Shown: one piece after another, positions 18,449 through 31,393 of the stretch
How the letters are laid out: the number at the start of each line of letters is the position of its first letter
How positions within the stretch are numbered: position 1 is the first letter of the stretch
Assembly (NCBI RefSeq): GCF_016632365.1
Contig: NZ_JAEPBH010000018.1
Location: 1 to 64,000, forward strand
Direction: 5' to 3'
Source of the DNA: Tenebrionibacter intestinalis
GTDB lineage: Bacteria; Pseudomonadota; Gammaproteobacteria; Enterobacterales; Enterobacteriaceae
DNA: 64,000 bases
The notes under the pieces: model-generated
What the model was told of the DNA's origin: nothing
Database searches by the model: none
Seen by the model: only the letters and a program-made list of their open reading frames with translations
Position numbers and translations under genes: made by a program

Positions 18449-20783
18449 GCGCACGGGCAACCCAGGCCTTCAACACCGCGACATCGTGCTGCCACTCCTG
18501 CTTCAGCTCCTCAATCCATTCCCCTACGTTATCCCACCATGCAGGAAGCTCAGGCGACTGAATCTGCTGCGCCAGTTGCTGCAAATGACGCAGCCCAACG
18601 GAACCGGCGGCCCCTTTGATTTTATGCCCCTCGTCCACAATGCCTTTCCTGTCACGCGCCGTCAGGTTGGATTCCAGAAGACTAAGATAGCCGGGCATCA
18701 TCTTTTCAAACATGGTCAAACCATCGGTAATTAATTTCGGGCCGACCAGCTCCATATACTGTTCAAGCATGTCCATATCGAGCAGTGCATCATGCCTGCC
18801 TTCGTGATATTGCGCAGCGGCGGCAGCGCTGGTTTCACCTCCGGCGCACTCACCCCAGAATTTTTCAATCATCGCCGTTAACGCCGGCACCGCCAGCGGC
18901 TTACTCAATACGTCATCCATTCCGGCGTCAAGGTACTCTTTTTTATCTTTAAGTACGTTGGCCGTCAGGGCCACCAGCGGCGGGAGCGCGTCTTTGTTAA
19001 AACGCTTATGCAGCTCGCGAGCAATATCCAGTCCGGTCATGTCCGGAAGCTGGATATCCAGCAACAACAGGTCAAACTCACCCGGTCTGAACATTTCCAG
19101 CGCGGCCTGACCGGTCATGGCGACCTCAACGCTGTTGCCCAGTTTCTCCAGCACCGAACGCGCGACAATCACGTTCAGCTCAATATCTTCTACCAGCAAC
19201 ACATGCAGCGCCGGCAGCGGCACATCGTCCTGTTCCAGTCTATCCTCCTGCGCCTGCTCTACATGCGGCGCGTGTACCGTCAACGTAAAGATCGAGCCTT
19301 TACCCGGCAGGCTTGAAACGGTGATATCTCCCCCCATGCTTTTTGCAAGCCGCCGCGATACCGCCAGCCCGATACCCGTACCTGTCGCGGGCTTGCCGCC
19401 GTGGCTGCCCGTTACCTGATAATACATGGCGAAAATTTTGTCCTGTTCTTCCTGAGGAATGCCGATGCCGGAATCTTCAACGTCAAAACGCAGCATGCTG
19501 TTGTGCTGATAATGCACCCGAACGACTACCTGGCCGCTTTGGGTGAACTTTACTGCATTGCTGATAAGGTTCCACAGAATCTGGCGCAGGCGCGTACCGT
19601 CGGTGATGACTTTATGCGGTAAAGGCAAGTCGGGTTCGAGAATAAAGCGCAGCCCTTTCTGCTGCGCCTGCAGGCCGGAAAGGTTTTCAAGGTCAGCCAG
19701 AAAGCTGGTGAAATCAACAGGCTGGTTATCAAGCTGCACTTTGCGGCGCTCAATTTTATCCATGTCTATAATATCGTTGAATATATTGCCAAGCGTCACC
19801 GCGGAAACATGAATAGTTTTCAGGTATTTTTCCTGCTCCTGGGTTAGTTCTGTGTCCAGCAAAATACGGCTAAGACCAACGATACCGTTAAGCGGCGTGC
19901 GCAACTCATGGCTAATGGTGGAAATGAAGGTCGTTTTATCTCGACTGGCGCGCTCCAGCGCATCCTGATAACGCTTGCGTTCAGTAATGTCCCTGCTAAA
20001 CCCCATCAGGCCATGTCGTTTCCCCACACGGTCATAATACGGCACTTTGCGAATTTCAAAGCAGGCTTTACGCCCGTCGGGATAATCCAGCCACTGTTCA
20101 TAAGCCAGCGATACATTATGACGGAACACTTTCTCGTCTGATTCCATCACCTTCTGCGCAATCGCCGGTTCGTAGACTTCGGGGGGTTTTAACCCAATTA
20201 ACTGCTTCTCGCTTTTGCCCGTCAGTAGCTCCATAGCCCGATTGCACCCGGAAAATTCGTTGTCTTCATTACGATAGAACACCAGATCCGGCGAAGCATC
20301 GAGAAAAGAACGCAAAAAAGAGGATTGCTGTTCAAGGCGCATCTGCGTTTCTTCACGCTCCTTCATCTCTACCTGCAACTGCTCAAGCATAGTATGGCGC
20401 TCCGCTTCCGCTTTTTTACGTTCGGCAATCTCCTGATTTAACTGGGCAATATTGTCTTTTAGCTGCACATTGAGCATTAAATCGCGCTCGCGCATCTCTT
20501 CGAGCTTTTCCACCAGCCGCGAGAGCCGCTGGCGCGACTCTTCCAGTTGTTCAACCACCACCGAAAGGAAATACACGGCCCAGGGAGTAATCAGCAGGCC
20601 GAAAAAGATGGAACGGATAACGTCGATACTTTCTACCTGACCACGCAGCAGCATAGTTACCGCCATCTGCACGACTATAGCCAGCACGACCAGCGCCAGC
20701 GCCAGCAGCAGGGAGAAGCGGACAAGGCCCAACTTCATCATCAGATCGACATAATACTGAGCCAGTTTGCGGATTTGCTTCAT
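18438..20783 (-). CDS. arcB: aerobic respiration control hybrid sensor kinase ArcB
   Basis: Membrane sensor of quinone redox state that phosphorylates ArcA. The 781 residues show two membrane helices (about 24-45 and 58-77), a coiled linker (about 80-150), a PAS domain with the redox cysteines at 180 and 241 as in E. coli, the transmitter with His292 in SHELRTPLNG, an ATPase domain (GTGIGLAVSR), a receiver domain (LLLLDIQLPDM) and a C-terminal HPt domain (GHKIKGAAGSVG). Its 3' end is overlapped by arcZ on the other strand. Confidence 0.97.
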   Translation of the reverse strand: MKQIRKLAQYYVDLMMKLGLVRFSLLLALALVVLAIVVQMAVTMLLRGQVESIDVIRSIFFGLLITPWAVYFLSVVVEQLEESRQRLSRLVEKLEEMRERDLMLNVQLKDNIAQLNQEIAERKKAEAERHTMLEQLQVEMKEREETQMRLEQQSSFLRSFLDASPDLVFYRNEDNEFSGCNRAMELLTGKSEKQLIGLKPPEVYEPAIAQKVMESDEKVFRHNVSLAYEQWLDYPDGRKACFEIRKVPYYDRVGKRHGLMGFSRDITERKRYQDALERASRDKTTFISTISHELRTPLNGIVGLSRILLDTELTQEQEKYLKTIHVSAVTLGNIFNDIIDMDKIERRKVQLDNQPVDFTSFLADLENLSGLQAQQKGLRFILEPDLPLPHKVITDGTRLRQILWNLISNAVKFTQSGQVVVRVHYQHNSMLRFDVEDSGIGIPQEEQDKIFAMYYQVTGSHGGKPATGTGIGLAVSRRLAKSMGGDITVSSLPGKGSIFTLTVHAPHVEQAQEDRLEQDDVPLPALHVLLVEDIELNVIVARSVLEKLGNSVEVAMTGQAALEMFRPGEFDLLLLDIQLPDMTGLDIARELHKRFNKDALPPLVALTANVLKDKKEYLDAGMDDVLSKPLAVPALTAMIEKFWGECAGGETSAAAAAQYHEGRHDALLDMDMLEQYMELVGPKLITDGLTMFEKMMPGYLSLLESNLTARDRKGIVDEGHKIKGAAGSVGLRHLQQLAQQIQSPELPAWWDNVGEWIEELKQEWQHDVAVLKAWVARAQKK

Positions 20784-21060
20784 GAAAGTTCCTTTGCAGC
20801 GTTATGGGCCAGGCACAAGGCGGTTTCAGCGATAAACACGCTGTAAAAGCATAATAAAAACGCAGCACGAGGATTAAACGTGTGCGGACAGGGCGTCGCG
20901 CAATGGCGAAAGTCGCCATAATGTCAGGCTTTCAGCGCCCAATCATATAATTAAAATAAGGTGAGTGGCGAGAAAGGAGCAAGCGCGCCAGGCGTCGGAA
21001 AGCAAAACCGTGCGATATCGCTCGAAAAATACGCCTGTCTGGAAAAATGCCGGCGCTTAT

Positions 21061-21984
21061 TCAGCGCGGTTGCCATGCCCGGCCCAGCGCCGATCCCTGC
21101 GCGCCGTGCGCCTGCAGCCAGCTATCGAGCGCGACCATCCCCGTCCAGCGGTTCTCGCACCACTGCGGCGCAAGTAGCGTGGGCCGTCGCGCGCTGGCGG
21201 AAATGCGGTGATACACCACTTCCGGCGGCGTATGGCGAATCATTTCACCCGCAATCACCGCATAGTTCTCAAGCGTTATCGCAGCAAGTCGCCCGGCCTG
21301 CCAGGCTTTCGCCATTGTGCTGCCGGACACGATATGTAAAGGATGCAGTTTGATTCCTTCAACGCCGGTTTCCACCACTTTATGCAGCGTAGTGAGGCAA
21401 GCCGCGCCATCTTCCCCCGGCAGCCCAACAATAAGATGGCAGCATACTTTCAGGCCACGCGCCCTGGCCCGCCGGGTTGTCTGCTGGTAACAGGCAAAAT
21501 TATGCCCACGATTAATACGACGCAGTGTTTTATCATGCGCGCTCTGTAAACCCAGCTCCAGCCACACTTCATAGCCCTGTTCACGGTATTCGCTCAGTAA
21601 ATCGAGCACGCTTTCCGGTACGCAGTCAGGGCGGGTGCCGATACACAGCCCAACGACATCCGCCTGGCTGACCGCCTCTTTATACATGCTGCGTAATACC
21701 TGAACTTCGGCAAAGGTACTGGTATAGGCCTGGAAATAGGCCAGATAACGGCTGGCGCGATTGATGCGGCCAGCCTGACGCGCCAGTTGCTCACTAATGG
21801 AGCGATGCTGTTCTGCTTCATCAGCAAACGAGGCAACGTTACAAAAGGTACAGCCGCCGCGCCCAAGCGTACCATCACGATTAGGGCAACTGAAACCGCC
21901 ATGCAGCGTCAGTTTATGAACCTTTTCGCCGTAGCGGCGGCTGAGATCGCCGCCAAACATATTTACTAATTTTTGTAGCTGCAT
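21061..21984 (-). CDS. yhcC: radical SAM protein YhcC
   Basis: Predicted radical SAM enzyme of the Elp3-like/MiaB-related group (TIGR01212 type); its reaction is not established. The 307 residues have the iron-sulfur ligands Cys33, Cys45 and Cys48 (FSCPNRDGTLGRGGCTFCN), the GGxP-like strand regions and the later GTRPDCVPESVLDLL and HLIVGLPGEDG segments. It lies between arcB and gltB, as in E. coli, and diverges from gltB. Confidence 0.92.
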   Translation of the reverse strand: MQLQKLVNMFGGDLSRRYGEKVHKLTLHGGFSCPNRDGTLGRGGCTFCNVASFADEAEQHRSISEQLARQAGRINRASRYLAYFQAYTSTFAEVQVLRSMYKEAVSQADVVGLCIGTRPDCVPESVLDLLSEYREQGYEVWLELGLQSAHDKTLRRINRGHNFACYQQTTRRARARGLKVCCHLIVGLPGEDGAACLTTLHKVVETGVEGIKLHPLHIVSGSTMAKAWQAGRLAAITLENYAVIAGEMIRHTPPEVVYHRISASARRPTLLAPQWCENRWTGMVALDSWLQAHGAQGSALGRAWQPR

Positions 21985-22077
21985 ACGCCGTTAGGATGGC
22001 CGGATAAAAGGTCGCCAGCCTGCCATTTTCTTACGTTCATGGCGATGACGTGGATCAACCGCCTCCCATATGTTAAA

Positions 22078-22095
22078 AATGAATTTTTATTCACA
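22078..22095. promoter_or_regulatory. ARG box (ArgR operator) upstream of gltB
   Basis: AATGAATTTTTATTCACA fits the ARG box pattern WNTGAATWWWWATTCANW at every defined position. ArgR hexamers usually bind two boxes spaced by about 3 bp; the neighbouring box positions here are poor matches. ArgR is encoded about 15 kb away in this window. Confidence 0.6.
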
Positions 22096-22277
22096 AATAA
22101 CGGCTTTTAAATCATCACGCAGGTGATTATTTTTAATAATACTGACGGCGTTTAAATAAAGAATTTCAACCGGGGTTAAAAACAGAGTCATACTGCAGAC
22201 TTACTCCATTTATCAGCATAAATGTCTACCATAATCCAACATAACAGAATTCACCTGCTTTTTTCTCGCTTTCCATT

Positions 22278-22293
22278 AGTGAGTCAGATCACA
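22278..22293. promoter_or_regulatory. CRP-like site upstream of gltB
   Basis: AGTGA-GTCAGA-TCACA differs from the TGTGA-N6-TCACA consensus by one base. It lies 365 bp before the gltB start. CRP control of gltBDF is known in E. coli; binding here is inferred. Confidence 0.5.
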
Positions 22294-22657
22294 CTCTGTG
22301 CAGCGGAAAAAGGCGGCGTTTAGGTATGAAAAACCCTGTTAAACAACGCTAAAACAATGAGATAAAGTTTTTCCGGCGTTTAGCTGCTCCGATAAATTTG
22401 CCATTTGACCTGTGTGCGCTTTCCCGATAAGTTGGAATTTCGCTGGAAGCTATCTCGATGGAGACTCCCTCCATCATATTTATGCAGTAATTAAAGATTC
22501 CCTCCAAACAAGTCCTTAATACTTGTGTAACCGCTGCGATGGTTCAGGGGAGGCGAAACGGGCGAGCGCAGCGCGCTTTATACCGTCGTCTTGCCCTCGC
22601 TGCGCCCGCTCGCAACCGCTACAGGGGATCCCGCAGAGCCTGGGGAGGTTCACTCAT

Positions 22658-25600
22658 ATGTTGTACGATAAATCCCTCGAAAGGGATAACTGTGGTTTCG
22701 GCCTGATCGCCCACATAGAAGGCGAACCCAGCCACAAAGTAGTGCGCACGGCCATTCATGCGCTGGCTCGTATGCAGCACCGCGGCGCTATTCTTGCCGA
22801 TGGCAAAACCGGCGACGGCTGCGGCCTGCTGCTGCAAAAGCCCGATCGCTTCTTCCGCCTGGCGGCCGAAGAACGCGGCTGGCGGCTTGCTAAAAATTAC
22901 GCAGTCGGCATGCTCTTTCTGAACAAAGACGATGCCGTAGCACGCGCCTGTCGTAAGGTTGTGGAAGAAGAATTACAGCGCGAAACGCTCTCTATCGTCG
23001 GCTGGCGTGAAGTACCGACCAATACCGACGTACTCGGCGAGATTGCCCTTTCCTCCCTGCCCCGCATTGAGCAAATTTTTGTCAACGCCCCGGCGGGCTG
23101 GCGCCCCCGCGATATGGAACGACGCCTGTTTATCGCCCGGCGCCGCATTGAGAAGCGCATTGAAGATCGCGATTTCTACGTATGCAGCCTGTCAAACCTG
23201 GTGAATATCTATAAAGGCCTGTGTATGCCGGCGGATCTGCCGCGCTTTTATCTGGATCTTGCAGATCTGCGTCTGGAATCGGCTATTTGCCTGTTTCACC
23301 AGCGTTTTTCCACGAACACCGTACCGCGTTGGCCGCTGGCGCAGCCGTTTCGCTACCTGGCGCACAACGGCGAAATTAATACCATCACCGGCAACCGCCA
23401 GTGGGCGCGCGCGCGTACCTATAAATTTAAAACGCCGCTTATCCCTGACTTGCAGGATGCCGCGCCGTTTGTAAATGAAACTGGCTCCGACTCCAGTTCA
23501 CTCGACAACATGCTGGAACTGTTGCTGGCAGGCGGCATGGACATTGTACGCGCGATGCGCCTGCTAGTGCCGCCCGCCTGGCAAAACAACCCACAAATGG
23601 ATCCGGAACTGCGCGCATTTTTTGATTTTAACTCCATGCATATGGAACCGTGGGATGGCCCGGCGGGGATCGTGATGTCAGACGGCCATTTTGCGGCCTG
23701 CAACCTTGACCGCAACGGCCTGCGCCCGGCGCGTTACGTCATTACCAAGGATAAGCTCATCACCTGCGCGTCTGAAGTTGGTATCTGGGACTATCAGCCG
23801 GATGAAGTGGTGGAAAAAGGCCGCGTCGGCCCCGGTGAGTTAATGGTAATCGATACCCGCAGCGGCCGCATTCTGCACTCTGCCGAAACGGATAACGATC
23901 TCAAAAGCCGTCACCCCTATAAAGAGTGGATGGAAAAAAATGTACGTCGCCTGGTGCCGTTTGAAGCGTTGCCGGATGAGCGCGTCGGCGCCCGCGAAAT
24001 GGACGACGACCTGCTGGCAAGCTACCAGAAGCAGTTTAACTACAGCGCTGAAGAGCTGGATACCGTTATCCGCGTACTGGGTGAAAACGGCCAGGAAGCG
24101 ACCGGTTCGATGGGCGACGATACGCCATTTGCCGTTCTCTCCGGTCAGCCGCGTATTATATATGATTACTTTCGCCAGCAGTTCGCTCAGGTAACAAACC
24201 CGCCAATCGACCCGCTGCGCGAAGCGCATGTGATGTCGCTGGCCACGAGCATTGGCCGCGAAATGAACGTCTTTTGCGAAGCAGAAGGCCAGGCGCACCG
24301 CCTGAGTTTTAAATCGCCCGTTCTGCTGTTTTCCGACTTCAAGCAGCTCACGACGCAGGAAGAAGAATATTATCGCGCCGATACGCTGGATATCACTTAC
24401 GACGCGACCCAAACCGATCTCGAAGCCGCTGTAAGAGCGCTGTGCGACGAAGCAGAACGCATGGTGCAGGCCGGTACCGTATTACTGGTGCTCTCCGATC
24501 GCAACATCGCGCCAAATCGTCTGCCGGTACCGGCGCCGATGGCGGTGGGCGCTATCCAGACCCGGTTAGTGGAAAGCAACCTGCGCTGTGACGCCAACAT
24601 CATCGTTGAAACCGCCAGCGCCCGCGATCCGCACCACTTTGCCGTGCTGTTAGGCTTTGGCGCGACGGCCATCTACCCGTATCTGGCTTACGAAACGCTG
24701 GCGCGCATGGTCGATGCCGGCGCGCTTGCCAAAGACTACCGAACGGTGATGCTGAACTACCGTAATGGCATTAATAAAGGTCTTTATAAGATTATGTCCA
24801 AAATGGGCATTTCGACTATCGCCTCTTACCGCTGCTCGCGCCTGTTCGAAGCCGTAGGCCTGCATCGCGAGCTGACAGACCTGTGTTTTCAGGGCGTTGT
24901 CAGCCGCATCGGCGGCGCCAGCTTCAGCGATTTTCAGCAAGACTTAATGAATTTATCGAAGCGCGCCTGGCTTGCGCGCAAACCGCTGGATGCCGGCGGG
25001 TTGTTCAAATACGTACACGGCGGCGAATACCACGCCTACAACCCGGACGTGGTTCAAACGCTGCAAAAAGCGGTGCAGAGCGGCGAGTACAGCGATTATC
25101 AGCAATACGCGACGCTTGTGAACGAACGCCCGGTGGCGACGCTGCGCGATTTACTGGCGCTGAACCCGCAGGGCGAGGCTATCAACGTCGAACACGTTGA
25201 ACCGGCATCCGAGCTGTTTAAGCGTTTTGACACCGCAGCGATGTCCATCGGCGCGCTCAGCCCGGAGGCCCACGAATCGCTGGCCGAGGCCATGAACAGC
25301 CTCGGCGGTTTTTCTAACTCCGGTGAAGGCGGTGAAGACCCGGCGCGCTACGCGACCAACAAAGTCTCACGCATTAAACAGGTAGCGTCCGGCCGCTTCG
25401 GCGTAACCCCGGCTTATCTGGTCAATGCCGACGTTATCCAGATTAAAGTCGCCCAGGGCGCGAAGCCCGGCGAAGGCGGCCAACTACCCGGCGATAAGGT
25501 CACGCCGTACATTGCCAGACTGCGCTACTCTGTGCCAGGCGTGACGCTGATTTCTCCACCGCCGCACCACGATATTTACTCTATTGAAGATCTCGCGCAG

Positions 25601-27115
25601 CTCATTTTCGACCTCAAGCAGGTCAACCCGCAGGCGATGATTTCCGTGAAGCTGGTGTCCGAGCCTGGCGTTGGCACTATCGCCACCGGCGTGGCGAAAG
25701 CCTATGCTGACCTGATAACGATAGCCGGTTACGACGGCGGCACCGGCGCCAGCCCGCTGACGTCGGTGAAATATGCAGGCTGTCCGTGGGAACTGGGGCT
25801 GGTGGAAACCCAGCAGGCGCTGGTGGCAAACGGCCTGCGCCACAAAATTCGCCTGCAGGTAGACGGCGGCCTCAAGACCGGCCTCGACATTATCAAAGCG
25901 GCCATTCTCGGCGCGGAAAGCTTCGGCTTCGGTACCGGTCCAATGGTGGCGCTGGGCTGTAAGTATCTGCGTATTTGCCATCTGAACAACTGTGCAACCG
26001 GTGTGGCAACCCAGGACGATAAGCTGCGCAAAAATCACTATCACGGCCTGCCGTTTAAGGTGACTAACTACTTTGAGTTTATCGCCCGCGAAACTCGCGA
26101 GCTGATGGCGCTGCTGGGCGTAAAGCGCCTGGTAGACTTAATTGGCCGCACCGACCTGCTTAAAGAGCTTGAAGGCTTCACGGCTAAACAGCAAAAACTT
26201 GAGCTGTCGCGACTACTGGAAACAGCCGAGCCACTGGCCGGCAAAGCGGTACACTGCACCGAGAGCAATCCATCGTTTGATACCGGTGAGCTGAACGCGC
26301 AATTGCTCAGGCAGGCGCAGCCGTTTGTTGACGAGCGCCAGCGTAAAACGCTGTGGTTTGATATCCGCAACACCGACCGCTCCGTAGGCGCCACGCTGTC
26401 AGGTTATATCGCCAGCAAATACGGCGACCAGGGGCTGGCGGCAGATCCGATTCGCGCGCACTTTAACGGCACCGCCGGGCAAAGTTTCGGCGTCTGGAAC
26501 GCAGGCGGCGTTGAGCTGTTCCTGACAGGCGATGCTAACGACTACGTCGGCAAAGGCATGGCGGGCGGGCTTATCGCGGTGCGCCCGCCGGTAGGCTCGG
26601 CGTTTCGCGGCTGCGACGCCAGCATCATCGGTAACACCTGCCTGTATGGCGCAACGGGCGGGCGTCTGTATGCCTCCGGGCGTGCGGGCGAGCGCTTTGC
26701 TGTGCGTAACTCCGGAGCTATTACCGTGGTGGAAGGCATCGGCGACAATGGCTGCGAGTACATGACCGGCGGCATCGTCTGCGTGCTCGGTAAAACCGGC
26801 GTGAACTTTGGCGCAGGCATGACCGGCGGTTTCGCCTACGTGCTCGACGAAGACGGCGAGTTCAGCAAGCGCGTCAACCCGGAGCTGGTGGAAGTGCTGA
26901 GCGTGGAAGAACTGGCGATACACGAAGAGCATTTGCGTGGACTTATCACCGAGCACGTGCAGCATACCGGTTCGCAGCGCGGCGAGGAGATCCTCGCTAA
27001 CTGGCCGATATTTGCTGCGAAGTTTGCGCTGGTAAAACCAAAATCCAGCGATGTGAAAGCGTTATTAGGTCACCGCAGCCGTTCCGCAGCCGAGCTGCGC
27101 GTGCAGGCACAGTAA
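22658..27115 (+). CDS. gltB: glutamate synthase (NADPH) large subunit
   Basis: Alpha subunit of GOGAT; with GltD it makes two glutamates from glutamine and 2-oxoglutarate. Starting at ATG 22658 (after GGGGAGG) gives 1485 residues with an 11-residue propeptide [11 protein letters not shown] before the catalytic Cys12 of CGFGL. Domains: type II glutamine amidotransferase (to about 430), central domain, FMN-binding barrel with the 3Fe-4S cysteines in [16 protein letters not shown], and the C-terminal beta-helix ([18 protein letters not shown]). The frame is open 45 codons upstream, partly like the longer E. coli annotation (IPQSLG), but that start has no clear ribosome binding site. Confidence 0.96.
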   Translation: MLYDKSLERDNCGFGLIAHIEGEPSHKVVRTAIHALARMQHRGAILADGKTGDGCGLLLQKPDRFFRLAAEERGWRLAKNYAVGMLFLNKDDAVARACRKVVEEELQRETLSIVGWREVPTNTDVLGEIALSSLPRIEQIFVNAPAGWRPRDMERRLFIARRRIEKRIEDRDFYVCSLSNLVNIYKGLCMPADLPRFYLDLADLRLESAICLFHQRFSTNTVPRWPLAQPFRYLAHNGEINTITGNRQWARARTYKFKTPLIPDLQDAAPFVNETGSDSSSLDNMLELLLAGGMDIVRAMRLLVPPAWQNNPQMDPELRAFFDFNSMHMEPWDGPAGIVMSDGHFAACNLDRNGLRPARYVITKDKLITCASEVGIWDYQPDEVVEKGRVGPGELMVIDTRSGRILHSAETDNDLKSRHPYKEWMEKNVRRLVPFEALPDERVGAREMDDDLLASYQKQFNYSAEELDTVIRVLGENGQEATGSMGDDTPFAVLSGQPRIIYDYFRQQFAQVTNPPIDPLREAHVMSLATSIGREMNVFCEAEGQAHRLSFKSPVLLFSDFKQLTTQEEEYYRADTLDITYDATQTDLEAAVRALCDEAERMVQAGTVLLVLSDRNIAPNRLPVPAPMAVGAIQTRLVESNLRCDANIIVETASARDPHHFAVLLGFGATAIYPYLAYETLARMVDAGALAKDYRTVMLNYRNGINKGLYKIMSKMGISTIASYRCSRLFEAVGLHRELTDLCFQGVVSRIGGASFSDFQQDLMNLSKRAWLARKPLDAGGLFKYVHGGEYHAYNPDVVQTLQKAVQSGEYSDYQQYATLVNERPVATLRDLLALNPQGEAINVEHVEPASELFKRFDTAAMSIGALSPEAHESLAEAMNSLGGFSNSGEGGEDPARYATNKVSRIKQVASGRFGVTPAYLVNADVIQIKVAQGAKPGEGGQLPGDKVTPYIARLRYSVPGVTLISPPPHHDIYSIEDLAQLIFDLKQVNPQAMISVKLVSEPGVGTIATGVAKAYADLITIAGYDGGTGASPLTSVKYAGCPWELGLVETQQALVANGLRHKIRLQVDGGLKTGLDIIKAAILGAESFGFGTGPMVALGCKYLRICHLNNCATGVATQDDKLRKNHYHGLPFKVTNYFEFIARETRELMALLGVKRLVDLIGRTDLLKELEGFTAKQQKLELSRLLETAEPLAGKAVHCTESNPSFDTGELNAQLLRQAQPFVDERQRKTLWFDIRNTDRSVGATLSGYIASKYGDQGLAADPIRAHFNGTAGQSFGVWNAGGVELFLTGDANDYVGKGMAGGLIAVRPPVGSAFRGCDASIIGNTCLYGATGGRLYASGRAGERFAVRNSGAITVVEGIGDNGCEYMTGGIVCVLGKTGVNFGAGMTGGFAYVLDEDGEFSKRVNPELVEVLSVEELAIHEEHLRGLITEHVQHTGSQRGEEILANWPIFAAKFALVKPKSSDVKALLGHRSRSAAELRVQAQ

Positions 27116-28543
<1,428 letters not shown>

Positions 28544-28556
28544 CCGCAGGCGGCAT

Positions 28557-28576
28557 CCCGCCAGTTTACTGGCGGG
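28557..28576 (+). terminator. hairpin after gltD
   Basis: CCCGCCAG-TTTA-CTGGCGGG is a perfect 8-bp stem 14 bases after the gltD stop. The following TAGTCAGTTTG is a weak T tract, so it may terminate poorly or stabilise the mRNA end. Confidence 0.5.
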
Positions 28577-28628
28577 TAGTCAGTTTGATGGCAAAGGGGC
28601 AAAACCGTTTTTTGACCTCAGATGAGTA

Positions 28629-28663
28629 ACGGGGAGGACAAAAACGTGATTTGCCCTCCCCGT
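28629..28663. repeat. long hairpin in the gltD-sspB convergent gap
   Basis: ACGGGGAGG (28629-28637) pairs perfectly with CCTCCCCGT (28655-28663), and inner CAAA and TTTG extend the stem past one mismatch. No T run follows on either strand. It lies where E. coli has gltF and the nan operon. Role unknown; possibly a transcription boundary. Confidence 0.55.
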
Positions 28664-28775
28664 CGCCGTCAGCCGAAACTCAACCGGCTGATTTCTAATT
28701 TCTTTTCTGCCTTTTCGGGCCGAAGCCGCGCGTATCGGCGTTTGCTAACAGCCGCAACTACCTGGCTGCGTTGCG

Positions 28776-29264
28776 TTATTTCACGACCCGTAACGCAGGT
28801 CGTCCGCCCCGCGGCGGCGGCACATCATCCGGATCGGGTTTGTCGTCACTGTCCGGACGATCGCCATCGATAACCGACATCAAACCGCTCGCGTCTTCCA
28901 CGTCGTTTTCCATCAGTTCAGGAACGTCTTCGTCATAACCTGCTTCCGGCTCAAACATGGTGCCTGCGCCATTTTCACGCGCGTAAATCGCCAGCACAGC
29001 GGCCAACGGAACATTAACCTGGCGCGGTACGCCGCCAAAGCGCGCATTGAAGCGCACCTCATCGTCGCCCAGTTCCAGGTTCCCTACGGCACGCGGCGCG
29101 ATATTGAGCACTATTTGCCCATCACGCGCGTATTCCATTGGCACATTCACGCCAGGCAGCGTTACATCCACCACAAGGTGCGGCGTGAGCTGGTTATCCA
29201 GCAGCCAGTCATAAAACGCCCGCAGCAGATACGGGCGGCGCGGCGTTAACTGCGAAATATCCAT
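28776..29264 (-). CDS. sspB: ClpXP adaptor SspB
   Basis: Binds ssrA-tagged proteins and delivers them to ClpXP. Starting at the ATG of MDISQLTPRRPYLLRAFYDW gives 162 residues; the substrate-binding domain (to about 110) is followed by a variable acidic linker (DDKPDPDDVPPP) and the ClpX-binding tail RGGRPALRVVK. The frame continues one codon upstream as TTG. The gene starts five bases after the sspA stop. Confidence 0.95.
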   Translation of the reverse strand: MDISQLTPRRPYLLRAFYDWLLDNQLTPHLVVDVTLPGVNVPMEYARDGQIVLNIAPRAVGNLELGDDEVRFNARFGGVPRQVNVPLAAVLAIYARENGAGTMFEPEAGYDEDVPELMENDVEDASGLMSVIDGDRPDSDDKPDPDDVPPPRGGRPALRVVK

Positions 29265-29269
29265 CAAAC

Positions 29270-29911
29270 TTAACCTCGACCCTGCAAGCGCATTTCACGC
29301 TCGGCCTCGGTCAGGGAAGCCAGGAATGAGTCGCGCTCAAATACGCGGGTCATATAACCCTTCATTTCTTTCGCGCCTGCGCCGCTCAGCTCAATGCCCA
29401 TCTGCGGCAAACGCCACAGCAGCGGCGCCAGATAGCAATCGACCAGGCTGAACTCATCGCTCAGGAAATAGGGCTTTTGGGTAAACACCGGCGCAATTGC
29501 CAGTAACTCTTCACGCAACTGCTTACGCGCCGTTTCCGCTTCCTGATTGCTCCCGTTTTGAATAATATTCATCAGTGAATACCAGTCTTTTTCGATACGG
29601 TGCATATAAAGGCGGCTTTCCCCGCGAGCAACCGGATAAACCGGCATCAAAGGCGGATGAGGAAAACGCTCATCAAGATATTCCATGATAATACGGGATT
29701 CCCACAAGGTGAGTTCCCGATCAACCAGGGTGGGTACGCTCTGGCCTGGATTAAGGTCGATCAAGTCCTGAGGGAGATTATCCATCTCAACATGCTCAAT
29801 CTCAAAACTGACGCCTTTTTCAGCCAAAACAATACGTACCTGATGGCTATAGATATCAACAGGACCAGAAAACAGCGTCATTACCGAACGTTTGTTGGCA
29901 GCGACAGCCAT
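29270..29911 (-). CDS. sspA: stringent starvation protein A
   Basis: RNA-polymerase-associated protein with a glutathione S-transferase fold; lowers H-NS in stationary phase and helps acid tolerance and phage P1 late transcription. The 213 residues show the GST N-terminal domain (FSGPVDIYSHQVRIVLAEKG; PTLVDRELTLWES) and an all-helical C-terminal domain (FSLVDCYLAPLLWRLP). It is the first gene of sspAB, 294 bp downstream of rpsI. Confidence 0.95.
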   Translation of the reverse strand: MAVAANKRSVMTLFSGPVDIYSHQVRIVLAEKGVSFEIEHVEMDNLPQDLIDLNPGQSVPTLVDRELTLWESRIIMEYLDERFPHPPLMPVYPVARGESRLYMHRIEKDWYSLMNIIQNGSNQEAETARKQLREELLAIAPVFTQKPYFLSDEFSLVDCYLAPLLWRLPQMGIELSGAGAKEMKGYMTRVFERDSFLASLTEAEREMRLQGRG

Positions 29912-30156
29912 GAAAACCTCCAGGTGTATTCAAAAAAACCAAGCTGCCAGCCGCAACCAGGACCGGCGTAGTTATGTACCCTTTCCTGCCAGCACGCCAT
30001 ACCCGTTGTCATTTTGAGCGACACGGGAACGGTAACCGCCATTTGGGCATAAAAGTGTATGATAGTTTACCAGATTTTAGGCAACATGTGAGGAAGGGAT
30101 TTGCGGATTTGATGCAAAAGCGCAACAGGCGCGCATATCCACAAAAACGCTCCCAC

Positions 30157-30183
30157 AAAAAACCCGGCGCTGAGGCCGGGTTT
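30157..30183 (-). terminator. intrinsic terminator of rplM-rpsI
   Basis: AACCCGGC-type stem around GCTGAGGCC (about 30161-30183), followed on the minus strand by six T (30157-30162). It lies just after the rpsI stop codon. Confidence 0.8.
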
Positions 30184-30205
30184 TGCGCAAATTGTACGAA
30201 GACAA

Positions 30206-31234
<1,029 letters not shown>

Positions 31235-31393
31235 CCCCTTTTTACTGTGAACGGCGCGGCGACGGATGTCGGGGCAGCCTGTCCGATGCCGGATATCATT
31301 CGTGGCCCAGCAACCGCAGCGTATGTAAAGGACGTTGAGGCCGGCGGGCGACGCGGCATTAAAAACACAAATGAAAACACCCAGTTGTACCAG

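Larger units (their letters stand above)
21985..22657 (+). promoter_or_regulatory. long regulatory region and leader of gltBD
   Basis: This 673-bp interval upstream of gltB holds an ARG box (22078-22095), a CRP-like site (22278-22293), long AT-rich stretches suited to Lrp and IHF, and a GC-rich imperfect hairpin close to the gene (22561-22614). E. coli gltBDF is known to be controlled by Lrp, IHF, CRP and ArgR, so the layout fits. I could not place the transcription start with confidence. Confidence 0.65.

Noticed and set aside
22523-22657. Upstream extension of gltB with [10 protein letters not shown] and CPRC, like a DnaJ-type zinc motif
   Set aside because: The start would be a TTG without ribosome binding site; the ATG at 22658 has GGGGAGG and gives the known propeptide before the catalytic Cys. 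The CxxC pairs are probably chance. The IPQSLG similarity to the longer E. coli annotation leaves slight doubt.
25484-26044. 186-codon minus-strand frame within gltB, and others nearby
   Set aside because: Shadow frames in a long GC-biased gene.
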